Assembly: GCA_022701925.1 (NCBI GenBank)
Contig: JAKONM010000296.1
Location: 1-22,596, forward strand
DNA: 22,596 nt
Direction of reading: 5' to 3'
From: Microbacteriaceae bacterium
Lineage (GTDB): Bacteria > Actinomycetota > Actinomycetes > Actinomycetales > Microbacteriaceae
Shown: piece by piece, positions 14,679 to 20,920 of the stretch
Position numbering within the stretch: position 1 is the first letter of the stretch
Layout: every line of letters starts with the position of its first letter
Notes under the pieces: model-generated
The model's input: the letters and a program-made list of their open reading frames with translations, nothing else
Told to the model about the DNA's origin: nothing
The model's database searches: none
Position numbers and translations under genes: made by a program

Positions 14679-15086
14679 TCAGCCGGCCACGATCCGCTCG
14701 AAGTCGGGGTCGAGCAGGCGCACGCCGTCGTCCGTCGCCAGCAGCTGCGCCCGCAGCGGCAGGCCGGTGGCGGCGAGCGCCCCCGCCCAGTCGGCCTCCT
14801 GCATGCGCACCGCTCCGCCGCCGTCCCGTTCCCAGGCGATGATCGCCCGGCTGCCGCCGACGGCCTGCAGCACGGCGCCGACCGCCTCGGCGAAGCGGGC
14901 CACGTGGTCCGGGTCGGGGTCGACGGGCACGCCCTCCACGGGGATCACGGTGGGCATCGGTCGGTCGTCGGCGTCGAGCAGCAGCACCCAGGCGGTCCGC
15001 CCGCGGACCCCGTCGTCCCCGATCACCTCCCGCACGAGGCGCAGCACGTCGTCGTCGGATCGGATGGGCAGGTCGTCGTCGAGCAT
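14679..15086 (-). CDS. Conserved hypothetical protein
   Basis: A 135-residue acidic, soluble protein that I cannot assign to a named family. It has no signal peptide or membrane segment. The pattern is alpha/beta: a helix with VLRLVREVIG near 14-23, then strand TAWVLLLDADDRPMPTVIPV at 31-50, helix VARFAEAVGAVLQAVGG at 62-78, strand AIIAWER at 81-87 and a final strand QLLATDDGVRLLDPD. Codon usage resembles its neighbours, and the frame ends exactly against the SDR gene, supporting a real gene. The ATG at 15086 has CAGGGT six bases upstream, a weak leaderless -10. It lies 97 bases after the DUF2568-like gene on the same strand. Confidence 0.75.
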   Translation of the reverse strand: MLDDDLPIRSDDDVLRLVREVIGDDGVRGRTAWVLLLDADDRPMPTVIPVEGVPVDPDPDHVARFAEAVGAVLQAVGGSRAIIAWERDGGGAVRMQEADWAGALAATGLPLRAQLLATDDGVRLLDPDFERIVAG

Positions 15087-15136
15087 CCCCGCACCCTGAC
15101 GGCTCGAGGACCGCGCTCGGGTCCGGTCGCGGGCCG

Positions 15137-15154
15137 CCGGGGCCGGAGCCCCGG
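15137..15154 (-). terminator. Hairpin after the DUF2568-like gene
   Basis: Perfect 7-bp arms CCGGGGC and GCCCCGG around the tetraloop CGGA, 29 bases beyond the stop at 15184. No T-run, so weak evidence for termination. Confidence 0.3.
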
Positions 15155-15183
15155 ATCGGCGCCTGGGGAGGAGCGGTGCGGCG

Positions 15184-15525
15184 TCAGACCCGGCCGAGCC
15201 GGACCCCGAGCACCAGGCGCACGGCGGTCAGCAGGGCGAGCACCGCCGCCCACCCCACGGCCCCGACGGCGGCCAGCGCGACGACGACCGCGGCGAAGAG
15301 CGCGGTCTGCAGCAGCAGGCCGCGCCGCGGCTCCAGGCGGCGGGCGGAGCGGGGCGCCAGCCAGACGCCCCACACGGCGACCACGACGGCCGGCAGCAGC
15401 ACGGCCAGGGCGATCCGCACGGGCAGCGGCAGGGGCAGCAGCAGGCCGACGGCGACCAGGGCGCCGAGCAGCGCCAGCTCGAGCACCAGCGCCAGCACGG
15501 CGTTCACCCCCGACAGCACGCGCAC
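15184..15525 (-). CDS. Small membrane protein, DUF2568 (YrdB)-like
   Basis: A 113-residue protein with four hydrophobic segments (about 8-31, 36-56, 70-91 and 92-107). WGVWLAPRSARRLEP at 52-66, between the second and third segments, matches the most conserved part of DUF2568 (Trp-Gly, then Pro-basic residues). Function unknown. The frame stays open upstream to about 15693, but the GTG at 15525 is chosen because GGAGG lies eight bases upstream and because the extra N-terminal residues would be low-complexity Arg/Pro/Gly. Confidence 0.75.
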   Translation of the reverse strand: MRVLSGVNAVLALVLELALLGALVAVGLLLPLPLPVRIALAVLLPAVVVAVWGVWLAPRSARRLEPRRGLLLQTALFAAVVVALAAVGAVGWAAVLALLTAVRLVLGVRLGRV

Positions 15526-15830
15526 CGGACCATCCTCCCGGATCGAGGGAGAGGTCCTGCCCGCAGGCCGCCCCGGACCCCGGTCCCGGCGACCTCGACG
15601 GCTCGGTCCGGCCGCGCTCGTGCGGCTCGGCGGGGGCTGTGCAGCACCCTCCGATCGCCGGTGCTCCGGGGGCTCGAGGCTCCCGCTCCGCATCGATCCG
15701 GGTCATCATTGGCAGCACGAGGCGTGCCCTCGTTTCCCAGGGCAGGCCGCATCCTCTATGGTTTGCTCCGCTCCATTCAGAAGGTTCCCAGTCGCGCCGC
15801 AGCCGGCCGGCTCCGTACCGAGGAAGACCG
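15526..15830. other. 305-base divergent intergenic region
   Basis: No gene is supported here. It holds the ribosome-binding site of the DUF2568-like gene at its left end. At the right are the promoter, leader and ribosome-binding site of the GntR gene. The stretch 15700-15790 is clearly less GC-rich than its surroundings, as expected of a promoter. A 13-base dyad GCACG-AGG-CGTGC sits at 15715-15727, about 30 bases above the -10, and could be an operator. Confidence 0.5.
15757..15762 (+). promoter_or_regulatory. -10 candidate of the GntR-PRT-ung operon
   Basis: TATGGT in the AT-richer stretch. It gives a leader of about 60 bases to the ATG at 15831, which has GAGGAAG four bases upstream. No strong -35 is evident. 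Confidence 0.4.
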
Positions 15831-16571
15831 ATGTCACAGACCACGGCAGCCACTCCGCTCGTCGCCCAGATCTCCGACCGCCTGATCACCGCCATCGCCA
15901 CGGGCGAGTTCCTGCCAGGCTCGCGCCTGCCCGCCGAGCGCGACCTCGCCGTGCTGCTGAAGGTGGGCCGCACCAGCGTGCGCGCGGCGCTGGCGGTGCT
16001 GCACGACAACGGGCTGATCGAGACGGCGCGGGGTCGCGGCGGCGGCTCGTTCGTGCGCGAGCAGTGGACCGCGGCGTCGCACGCCGCGGTGCTGCGGACC
16101 CTGTGCGGCCGGTGGGACGACATCGAGGACCGCCTGGAGGCGATGCGCCGCGTGCACGGGTCCATCGCGCGCGCCGCGGCCGAGCGGCACGACGCGCAGG
16201 ACGCGGCGGTGCTGGCCGAGCGGCTCGCCGCCTACCGCGACGCGCCGAGCGGCCGCGGCAAGCAGCACGCCGACGCCCTGCTGCACCAGGCGATCGCCGA
16301 CGCGGCGAAGAACGCCACGCTGAAGCAGATGCTGCGCGGGCTCGAGTCGGAGATCTCGATCGGCGCCCCGACGCACGTCTGGGGCGAGCCGGAGACGATG
16401 CGCGAGCAGGAGGAGCGCGCGACCGGGGAGCACGAGCTGCTGGTCGCGGCGATCGTCGAGGGCCGCGCCGACGCTGCGGACGCCGTGGCGCGCGAGCACG
16501 CCCGGATCGACCTGGTGCTGCTGCAGGCGGCCAAGCGCCGTGCCGAGCGGGGCGCGGCGGCGGCCCGATGA
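15831..16571 (+). CDS. GntR-family regulator with FCD effector domain
   Basis: A 246-residue transcription factor. The winged helix lies at about 8-75: ITAIATGEFLPGSRLPAERD followed by RTSVRAALAVLHDNGLIETARGRGG, the classic GntR signature. A mostly helical C-terminal domain (about 85-235) matches FCD, with spaced acidic and His residues (for example HQAIADAAKN and the EHELLVAAI region) in positions that often bind a metal and small carboxylic acids. The ligand is unknown. The ATG is fixed by GAGGAAG upstream. The stop overlaps the phosphoribosyltransferase start (ATGA), so it is probably the first gene of an operon and may regulate itself through the dyad at 15715-15727. Confidence 0.9.
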   Translation: MSQTTAATPLVAQISDRLITAIATGEFLPGSRLPAERDLAVLLKVGRTSVRAALAVLHDNGLIETARGRGGGSFVREQWTAASHAAVLRTLCGRWDDIEDRLEAMRRVHGSIARAAAERHDAQDAAVLAERLAAYRDAPSGRGKQHADALLHQAIADAAKNATLKQMLRGLESEISIGAPTHVWGEPETMREQEERATGEHELLVAAIVEGRADAADAVAREHARIDLVLLQAAKRRAERGAAAAR

Positions 16572-17071
16572 CCGACGTCGCCGGTGGCGCGCCGGTGCGC
16601 GAGGTGCTGCCCTGGGGCGGCGTGGGCGACGCGACCCGCGCCCTGGCGCAGCGGATCGCCGACGATTGCTTCGTCCCCGACGTCGTCGTGGCGATCGCCC
16701 GGGGCGGCCTGCTGGTCGGCGGAGCGCTGGCCTACGCGCTGGGCGTGAAGAGCTGCGGCTCGATCAACGTCGAGCTCTACACCGGGGTCGACGAGACGCT
16801 GCCCGAGCCCCTGGTGCTGCCGCCGCACCTGGACGGCGCCTCGCTGGCCGGCCGGCGCGTGCTGCTGGCCGACGACGTCTCGCAGTCCGGCCTGACGCTG
16901 CGGCTCGCGGTCGAGATCCTCACCGGCATGGGCGCGGAGGTGAGGAGCGCCTGCTTCTACACGAAGCCCGGCACGTCGTACGCGCCCGACTGGTCGTGGC
17001 GGGAGACCGACCGCTGGATCGTGTTCCCGTGGTCGGCGGAGCCGCCGGTGACGGGCGGGCGCGCCGAGTGA
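16568..17071 (+). CDS. Type I phosphoribosyltransferase (purine PRTase-like)
   Basis: A 167-residue PRTase-fold protein. The PRPP-binding loop VLLADDVSQSGLTL lies at 98-111, the early PPi loop is VVAIARGGLLVGGALA at 40-55, and the late WIVFPWSAE at 150-158 is typical of hypoxanthine/xanthine/guanine PRTases that close with a Trp-Ile-x-Phe-Pro-Trp stretch. It likely salvages a purine base to its nucleotide, but a regulatory or other base-specific role cannot be excluded. The ATG overlaps the GntR stop by four bases, and ung starts 13 bases after its stop. Confidence 0.85.
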   Translation: MTDVAGGAPVREVLPWGGVGDATRALAQRIADDCFVPDVVVAIARGGLLVGGALAYALGVKSCGSINVELYTGVDETLPEPLVLPPHLDGASLAGRRVLLADDVSQSGLTLRLAVEILTGMGAEVRSACFYTKPGTSYAPDWSWRETDRWIVFPWSAEPPVTGGRAE

Positions 17072-17084
17072 CGGCGGGCGGCGC

Positions 17085-17777
17085 ATGACGGGTCCGCTGG
17101 ACGCACTGGTCGCGCGCGGCGCGATGGCGCCCGGCTGGGCCGAGGCCCTGCGGCCCGCGGAGCACGACCTGCGGCGGGCGGAGGAGTTCGTCGGCCGGGA
17201 GCGGGCGGCGGGGCACCGCGTGCTGCCCGCCGACGACCTGGTGCTGCGCGCCTTCCGCACGCCGCCGGAGGCCGTGCGGGTGCTGGTGCTCGGCCAGGAC
17301 CCCTACCCGACGCCCGGGCACGCGATCGGCCTGGCCTTCGCCGTCGAGCGCCACGTGCGGCCGCTGCCGCGCAGCCTGGTGAACGTCTACCGCGAGCGGC
17401 AGGACGACCTGGGCCTGCCGCCCGCGGCCCACGGCGACCTGGGCGCCTGGGAGGAGCGCGGCGTGCTGCTGCTGAACCGCGACCTGACGGTCCGCGCCGG
17501 GCAGGCGGCATCGCACCGGGGCCGGGGCTGGGAAGGCGTCACGCGGCGGGCCGTCGAGGTGCTGGCGGCCCGGGGCGGGCCGCTGGTCGCGGTGCTGTGG
17601 GGCCGGCAGGCGCAGGCCCTGGCGCCCGTGCTCGAGGGCGTGGCCCGCATCGAGTCGGCCCACCCCAGCCCGCTCTCGGCGCGCAACGGGTTCTTCGGCT
17701 CGCGGCCGTTCAGCCGTGCGAACGCGCTGCTGGAGCAGCAGGGCGGCGAACCGGTCGACTGGTCCCTGCCGGACTGA
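17085..17777 (+). CDS. ung: Uracil-DNA glycosylase (family 1)
   Basis: Removes uracil from DNA arising by cytosine deamination or dUTP incorporation, starting base-excision repair. It is a 230-residue protein of normal length. The water-activating loop is VLGQDPYPTPGHAIGL at 68-83 with Asp72, LLLNRDLTV at 128-136 carries the uracil-binding Asn131, and SAHPSPLSA at 191-199 holds catalytic His193, followed by FFGSRPFSRAN. The GQDPYP form instead of GQDPYH is, to my knowledge, normal in actinobacterial Ung. The ATG at 17085 follows the PRTase stop by 13 bases, so it is probably transcribed with the GntR regulator and the phosphoribosyltransferase. It is convergent with the GAF gene, with nine bases between the stops. 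Confidence 0.96.
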   Translation: MTGPLDALVARGAMAPGWAEALRPAEHDLRRAEEFVGRERAAGHRVLPADDLVLRAFRTPPEAVRVLVLGQDPYPTPGHAIGLAFAVERHVRPLPRSLVNVYRERQDDLGLPPAAHGDLGAWEERGVLLLNRDLTVRAGQAASHRGRGWEGVTRRAVEVLAARGGPLVAVLWGRQAQALAPVLEGVARIESAHPSPLSARNGFFGSRPFSRANALLEQQGGEPVDWSLPD

Positions 17778-17786
17778 CGGCGGCGG

Positions 17787-18749
17787 TCAGGCGGTCGAGG
17801 GCACGCGCTTCCGCGCCTGCAGCTCGGCCTCGACCAGCTCGCCCTCGCCCAGCAGCGCCAGGTCCTGCAGCAGGTCGAGGTCCAGCTCGTCGGGGTCCTG
17901 CGGCCGGGAGTCGTAGACGCAGAGGGTGCCGATCAGCGCACCGGTGGCGTTCTGGATCGGCACCGCTGCGTAGAAGCGGATCGGGTCCGGCCGCTTCGCC
18001 GGTGCCGTGCGGCACCCGTCCGGGTCCAGCCAGGTGTCCGGCATCACGGTGGTGCCGGGACGCTCCAGGGCGACCGCGCAGAGCGTGCCGGCGCTCGGGC
18101 CCGTCCGCATCCGGCTGCCCTCGGTGACCAGCGTCGTGAGCACCCCGTCGTCGACCAGGTTGAGCTCAGCCGCGTCCACCTCGAAGGCGTCCCGTGCGAG
18201 CCGGACGATCTGCTGCAGCCGGCGCTCGGAGGGCAGGCCGGCGGGCGGCGCACCGCCGGCCGCCGCGACGTCGAGCAGCCCGAGCAGGGCCCCGGCGATG
18301 AGCCGGGCCGCCGATGGCGCCTGCACGTCGTCGGGCAGCACGAGGCGCTCGGCGCCGCCGCCCGCCCGGGGCGGCTGCTCGCGCGCGCTCCGAGCCGGCC
18401 GCACGTGCACCAGCAGGGTCGGCAGGCGGGTGGAGAGCTGCGCCGCGGCGCGCTCGAGCGCGGCGCCCGCATGGCCGCCGCCGCGGCGGGTCGCGGTGAT
18501 GGCGACCACGGCGTCGTAGTCCTGCAGGGCCCGGCGGTCGGCGGCGAGCAGCCGCAGCACCCCGGCCGGGCTGCGGACGGTGTCGAGGTCGGTCGCGAGG
18601 CCCGCCCGGCCCAGCTGGGCGCCGACCAGCAGGTCGACGTCGTCGGGCACGCAGCCGGGACGCACCTGCAGAACCAGCACCCGCGCGACCGCACCGAGGT
18701 GCCGGACCACCGGGATCACGCCCGATGAGCGGACGACCGCGGCGGTCAT
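17787..18749 (-). CDS. GAF-domain protein with an unassigned N-terminal domain
   Basis: A 320-residue soluble protein. Residues about 173-302 form a GAF domain: ERRLQQIVRLARDAFEVD, then a core ending IRFYAAVPIQNATG and ALIGTLCVYDSRP, as in phytochrome-related GAF sensors that bind small ligands or act in signalling. No kinase, cyclase or DNA-binding output domain follows. Residues 20-118 show alternating strand and helix (VARVLVLQV, DYDAVVAITATRRGG, LPTLLVHVRP) reminiscent of a degenerate SGNH-hydrolase or Rossmann-like domain; this is a guess. The ATG at 18749 has no ribosome-binding site. It overlaps the stop of a possible 8-codon upstream ORF (ATGA), which may deliver ribosomes to it. Confidence 0.8.
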   Translation of the reverse strand: MTAAVVRSSGVIPVVRHLGAVARVLVLQVRPGCVPDDVDLLVGAQLGRAGLATDLDTVRSPAGVLRLLAADRRALQDYDAVVAITATRRGGGHAGAALERAAAQLSTRLPTLLVHVRPARSAREQPPRAGGGAERLVLPDDVQAPSAARLIAGALLGLLDVAAAGGAPPAGLPSERRLQQIVRLARDAFEVDAAELNLVDDGVLTTLVTEGSRMRTGPSAGTLCAVALERPGTTVMPDTWLDPDGCRTAPAKRPDPIRFYAAVPIQNATGALIGTLCVYDSRPQDPDELDLDLLQDLALLGEGELVEAELQARKRVPSTA

Positions 18750-18772
18750 CGCACGGGGACCGGGTCGGGCAT
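18746..18772 (-). CDS. Possible leaderless 8-codon upstream ORF
   Basis: ATG at 18772 encodes MPDPVPVR and stops with a TGA that overlaps the ATG of the GAF gene (ATGA). CATGAT on the minus strand at 18779-18784 lies exactly six bases before this ATG, so the transcript could begin at the upstream ORF and feed ribosomes into the GAF gene, which has no ribosome-binding site. Proposed from geometry only. Confidence 0.3.
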   Translation of the reverse strand: MPDPVPVR

Positions 18773-18823
18773 CACGCGATCATGGGCGCTCGACCGTGGC
18801 GCGCGCTGTGAACGCGCAGCGGG

Positions 18824-18843
18824 AGGGGGCGCAGGCGCCCCCT
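18824..18843. promoter_or_regulatory. 20-bp perfect dyad in the GAF/GNAT divergent region
   Basis: AGGGGGCGC (18824-18832) and GCGCCCCCT (18835-18843) form a perfect 9-bp inverted repeat with a two-base centre, 26 bases above the GNAT -10. A second, weaker repeat GCGCG/CGCGC lies near 18801-18817. It is a candidate operator controlling one or both divergent genes. Confidence 0.4.
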
Positions 18844-18869
18844 GGAGGCCGCCGCCCGAGGCGCCGAAG

Positions 18870-18875
18870 TAGGCT
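18870..18875 (+). promoter_or_regulatory. -10 element of the GNAT gene (leaderless type)
   Basis: TAGGCT exactly six bases before the GTG at 18882. There is no ribosome-binding site, in line with a leaderless mRNA. Confidence 0.5.
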
Positions 18876-18881
18876 CGATCC

Positions 18882-19460
18882 GTGCTGGAAGAGGAGTACT
18901 CGCCCGCTCGCCGGCGGCCCTTCCACCTGCGGCGCATCGAGCCGCCCGAGGCGCCCTTCTCCTACGAGATCCGGCCCGCCACCGCCCGCGACCTGCCAGA
19001 CGTCCGCGCCATCTACGACCACTACGTCGTGAACACGATGGTGACGCTCGACACCGAGGTGAAGTCGCTGCGGCAGTGGCGCTCCACCTTCGCCTACGTG
19101 ACGCGGCTGGGCCTGCCGTTCCTGGTCGCGGTGTCGCCGACCGGCCAGGTGCTCGGCTACGCGATCTGCGAGCCCTGGATCCAGAAGCGCGCCTACCGGT
19201 TCACGGCGGAGGAGTCGATCTACCTGCGGCCCGCCTCCACCGGCAAGGGGCTGGGGAAGGCCCTGCTCTCGGCCCTGATAGACGCTGGGCGGCAGGCGGG
19301 GCTGAAGCAGCTGCTCGCGGTCGTGGCCGACAGCGGCGCCGAGTCGTCGCTGGCCCTCCACGCCTCGCTCGGGTTCAAGGAGACGGGGCGGATGGGGCGC
19401 GTGGCCCAGAAGTTCGGGCGCTGGATCGGCACCGTCATGCTGCAGAAGTCGATCAGGTAG
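18882..19460 (+). CDS. GNAT-family N-acetyltransferase, phosphinothricin-acetyltransferase-like
   Basis: A 192-residue acetyltransferase with a 27-residue charged N-terminal extension. IRPATARDLPDVRAIYDHYV at 30-49 is the typical first strand and helix of PAT-like GNATs, EESIYLRP at 110-117 matches the substrate and catalytic region of that group, and STGKGLGKALLSALI at 119-133 is the acetyl-CoA pyrophosphate loop (TGKGLG in place of the commoner RGKGLG). GRWIGTVMLQKSI closes the fold, much as in PAT proteins. The group acetylates free amino groups of small molecules, including amino-acid analogues; the native substrate is unknown. The GTG at 18882 is supported by TAGGCT six bases upstream. 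The amidase starts two bases after its stop. Confidence 0.88.
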   Translation: MLEEEYSPARRRPFHLRRIEPPEAPFSYEIRPATARDLPDVRAIYDHYVVNTMVTLDTEVKSLRQWRSTFAYVTRLGLPFLVAVSPTGQVLGYAICEPWIQKRAYRFTAEESIYLRPASTGKGLGKALLSALIDAGRQAGLKQLLAVVADSGAESSLALHASLGFKETGRMGRVAQKFGRWIGTVMLQKSIR

Positions 19461-19462
19461 CC

Positions 19463-20896
19463 GTGGCCTTCGCGCTGCACCACCTGACCGCCCAGGAGCA
19501 GTGGGACTGGGTGCGCCGCGGCGACGTCACCGCCGTCGAGCTGGCGCGCCACCACCTGCAGCGCGTCGCCGATCTGAACGGAGCGCTCGGCGCCTTCTCC
19601 CGCGTCGACGCCGACCGCGCCCTCGAGACCGCGGCGCGGATCGACGCGGCCGGGCAGGGCGCGGCCCCGCTCTCGGGCGTGCCGACGGCCGAGAAGGAGC
19701 TGGTGCGGCGCGCCGGCACCGTCTGGGGCGCCTCGCGGCTCTTCGCGGACGAGGTGGTCGAGTCCTCGGACGAGGTCGCGCGCGCGATCGACGCCACCGG
19801 CGCCGTCGTGCTGGGCGCGACCGCCTCGCCGGAGTTCGGGCTGACCGGGTTCACCGAGCCCGCCGGCCGCCCTCCCGCCCGCAGCCCGTGGGACCCGGGC
19901 GCCGGCGCGGGCGGGTCCAGCGGAGGAGCGGCCGTCGCGGTGGCCGCGGGCCTCGTGCCCGTGGCGGTCGGCTCGGACGGGGGCGGCTCCATCCGCATCC
20001 CCGCGGCCTGGTGCGGCGTGGTCGGGGTCAAGCCCTCCCGCGGCCGCGTGCCCGCGCAGGGCGGCCAGGGCTCCCTCGCCGGCCTGGTCACGGCGGGCCC
20101 GATCGCCCGCACCGTCGCCGACGCGGCGATGGTGCTCGACGCCCTGGTCGCCCCGGCGGGCCGCGCGGCGGGCGCCGGGTACGCCACCGCGCCCGACGGC
20201 GGCGAGGAGGCGTTCCTGGGCCACGCGGTGCGCGGCGAGGGCCGCTTCACCGTCGGGGTGCTGCAGGGCTCGGTCTGGGACGACGCGCTCGACGTGCGGG
20301 TCGACCCCGACAACGCCGCGGCCGCCGCCCGCGCGGTCGCCGCGATCGACGAGCTGGGTCACGGGGTCGAGCCCGTGCACCTGCCGGGCCGCGACTACCC
20401 CGACTTCTTCCGCGTGCTCTGGCTGGCCGGCGCGGCCACGATCCCCGCCCGCACGCCCGATCGGCTCGCCCTGCTGGAGCCGTACACGCGCGAGGTGGTC
20501 GAGCGCGGGCGGGCGACCCCGGCGGAGCGGGTGGTCGGCGCGCTCGCGGCCGCCGCCGCGTTCGAGCGCCGCGCGATCGCGGCCTTCGCGCCCTTCGACG
20601 CCGTGCTGACCCCGACGACGGCCCTGCCGGCGCGCCCCCTGGGCTGGTACTCAGCCGCGGGGGAGGGGGCCGAGCAGGTCTTCGACCGGCAGGTGCTGGC
20701 GGCCCCCTTCACGTCGTTCGTCAACGTGAGCGGCCTGCCCGCGATCAGCCTGCCGATCGGCGCCTCCGACGAGGGCGCGCCGGCCGGGGTGCAGCTGATC
20801 GGCCGGCCCGGGGGCGAGGCCGCGCTCTTCGCGCTGGCCCGCCAGCTGGAGCGACGCTTCGGCTGGCCGCGCCGCCACCCGCCCGCCTTCTGGTGA
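19463..20896 (+). CDS. Amidase (amidase-signature family)
   Basis: A 477-residue Ser-Ser-Lys amidase. Lys78 lies in GVPTAEKELV (usually VKD; here Lys-Glu), the cis-Ser in GAGGSSGGAAVAVAAG around 148-163 (Ser152), and the nucleophile Ser176 in GSDGGGSIRIPAAWCG at 170-185. All catalytic residues are present. Hydrolyses a carboxamide of unknown identity. The glutamyl-tRNA amidotransferase subunit GatA is unlikely: gatB and gatC are not nearby and the Lys-region motif differs. The GTG at 19463 lies two bases after the acetyltransferase stop with only a weak AGG upstream, so it is probably read by ribosomes coming from that gene. The pairing suggests, without proof, a small route acting on amides or amines. 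Confidence 0.9.
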   Translation: MAFALHHLTAQEQWDWVRRGDVTAVELARHHLQRVADLNGALGAFSRVDADRALETAARIDAAGQGAAPLSGVPTAEKELVRRAGTVWGASRLFADEVVESSDEVARAIDATGAVVLGATASPEFGLTGFTEPAGRPPARSPWDPGAGAGGSSGGAAVAVAAGLVPVAVGSDGGGSIRIPAAWCGVVGVKPSRGRVPAQGGQGSLAGLVTAGPIARTVADAAMVLDALVAPAGRAAGAGYATAPDGGEEAFLGHAVRGEGRFTVGVLQGSVWDDALDVRVDPDNAAAAARAVAAIDELGHGVEPVHLPGRDYPDFFRVLWLAGAATIPARTPDRLALLEPYTREVVERGRATPAERVVGALAAAAAFERRAIAAFAPFDAVLTPTTALPARPLGWYSAAGEGAEQVFDRQVLAAPFTSFVNVSGLPAISLPIGASDEGAPAGVQLIGRPGGEAALFALARQLERRFGWPRRHPPAFW

Positions 20897-20920
20897 CCGC
20901 GCCCCCGCCGGGTCCCCGGG

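Noticed and set aside
15526..15693. N-terminal extension of the DUF2568-like protein.
   Set aside because: Open frame only; the added residues are Arg/Pro/Gly-rich. A strong GGAGG site points to the GTG at 15525.
17288..17311. Ung motif GQDPYP instead of GQDPYH, at first sight a changed active site.
   Set aside because: The Pro-Thr-Pro-Gly-His form is, from memory, usual in actinobacterial Ung. Catalytic Asp72 and His193 are present, so no defect is inferred.
17774..17790. CTGAC/GTCAG inverted repeat spanning the convergent stops of ung and the GAF gene.
   Set aside because: Only five base pairs, formed largely by the two facing TGA stop codons. Not enough to call a terminator.
19463..20896. 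Possible GatA subunit of the tRNA amidotransferase.
   Set aside because: No gatB or gatC nearby, a variant Lys motif, and coupling to an acetyltransferase gene. A general amidase is the safer call.
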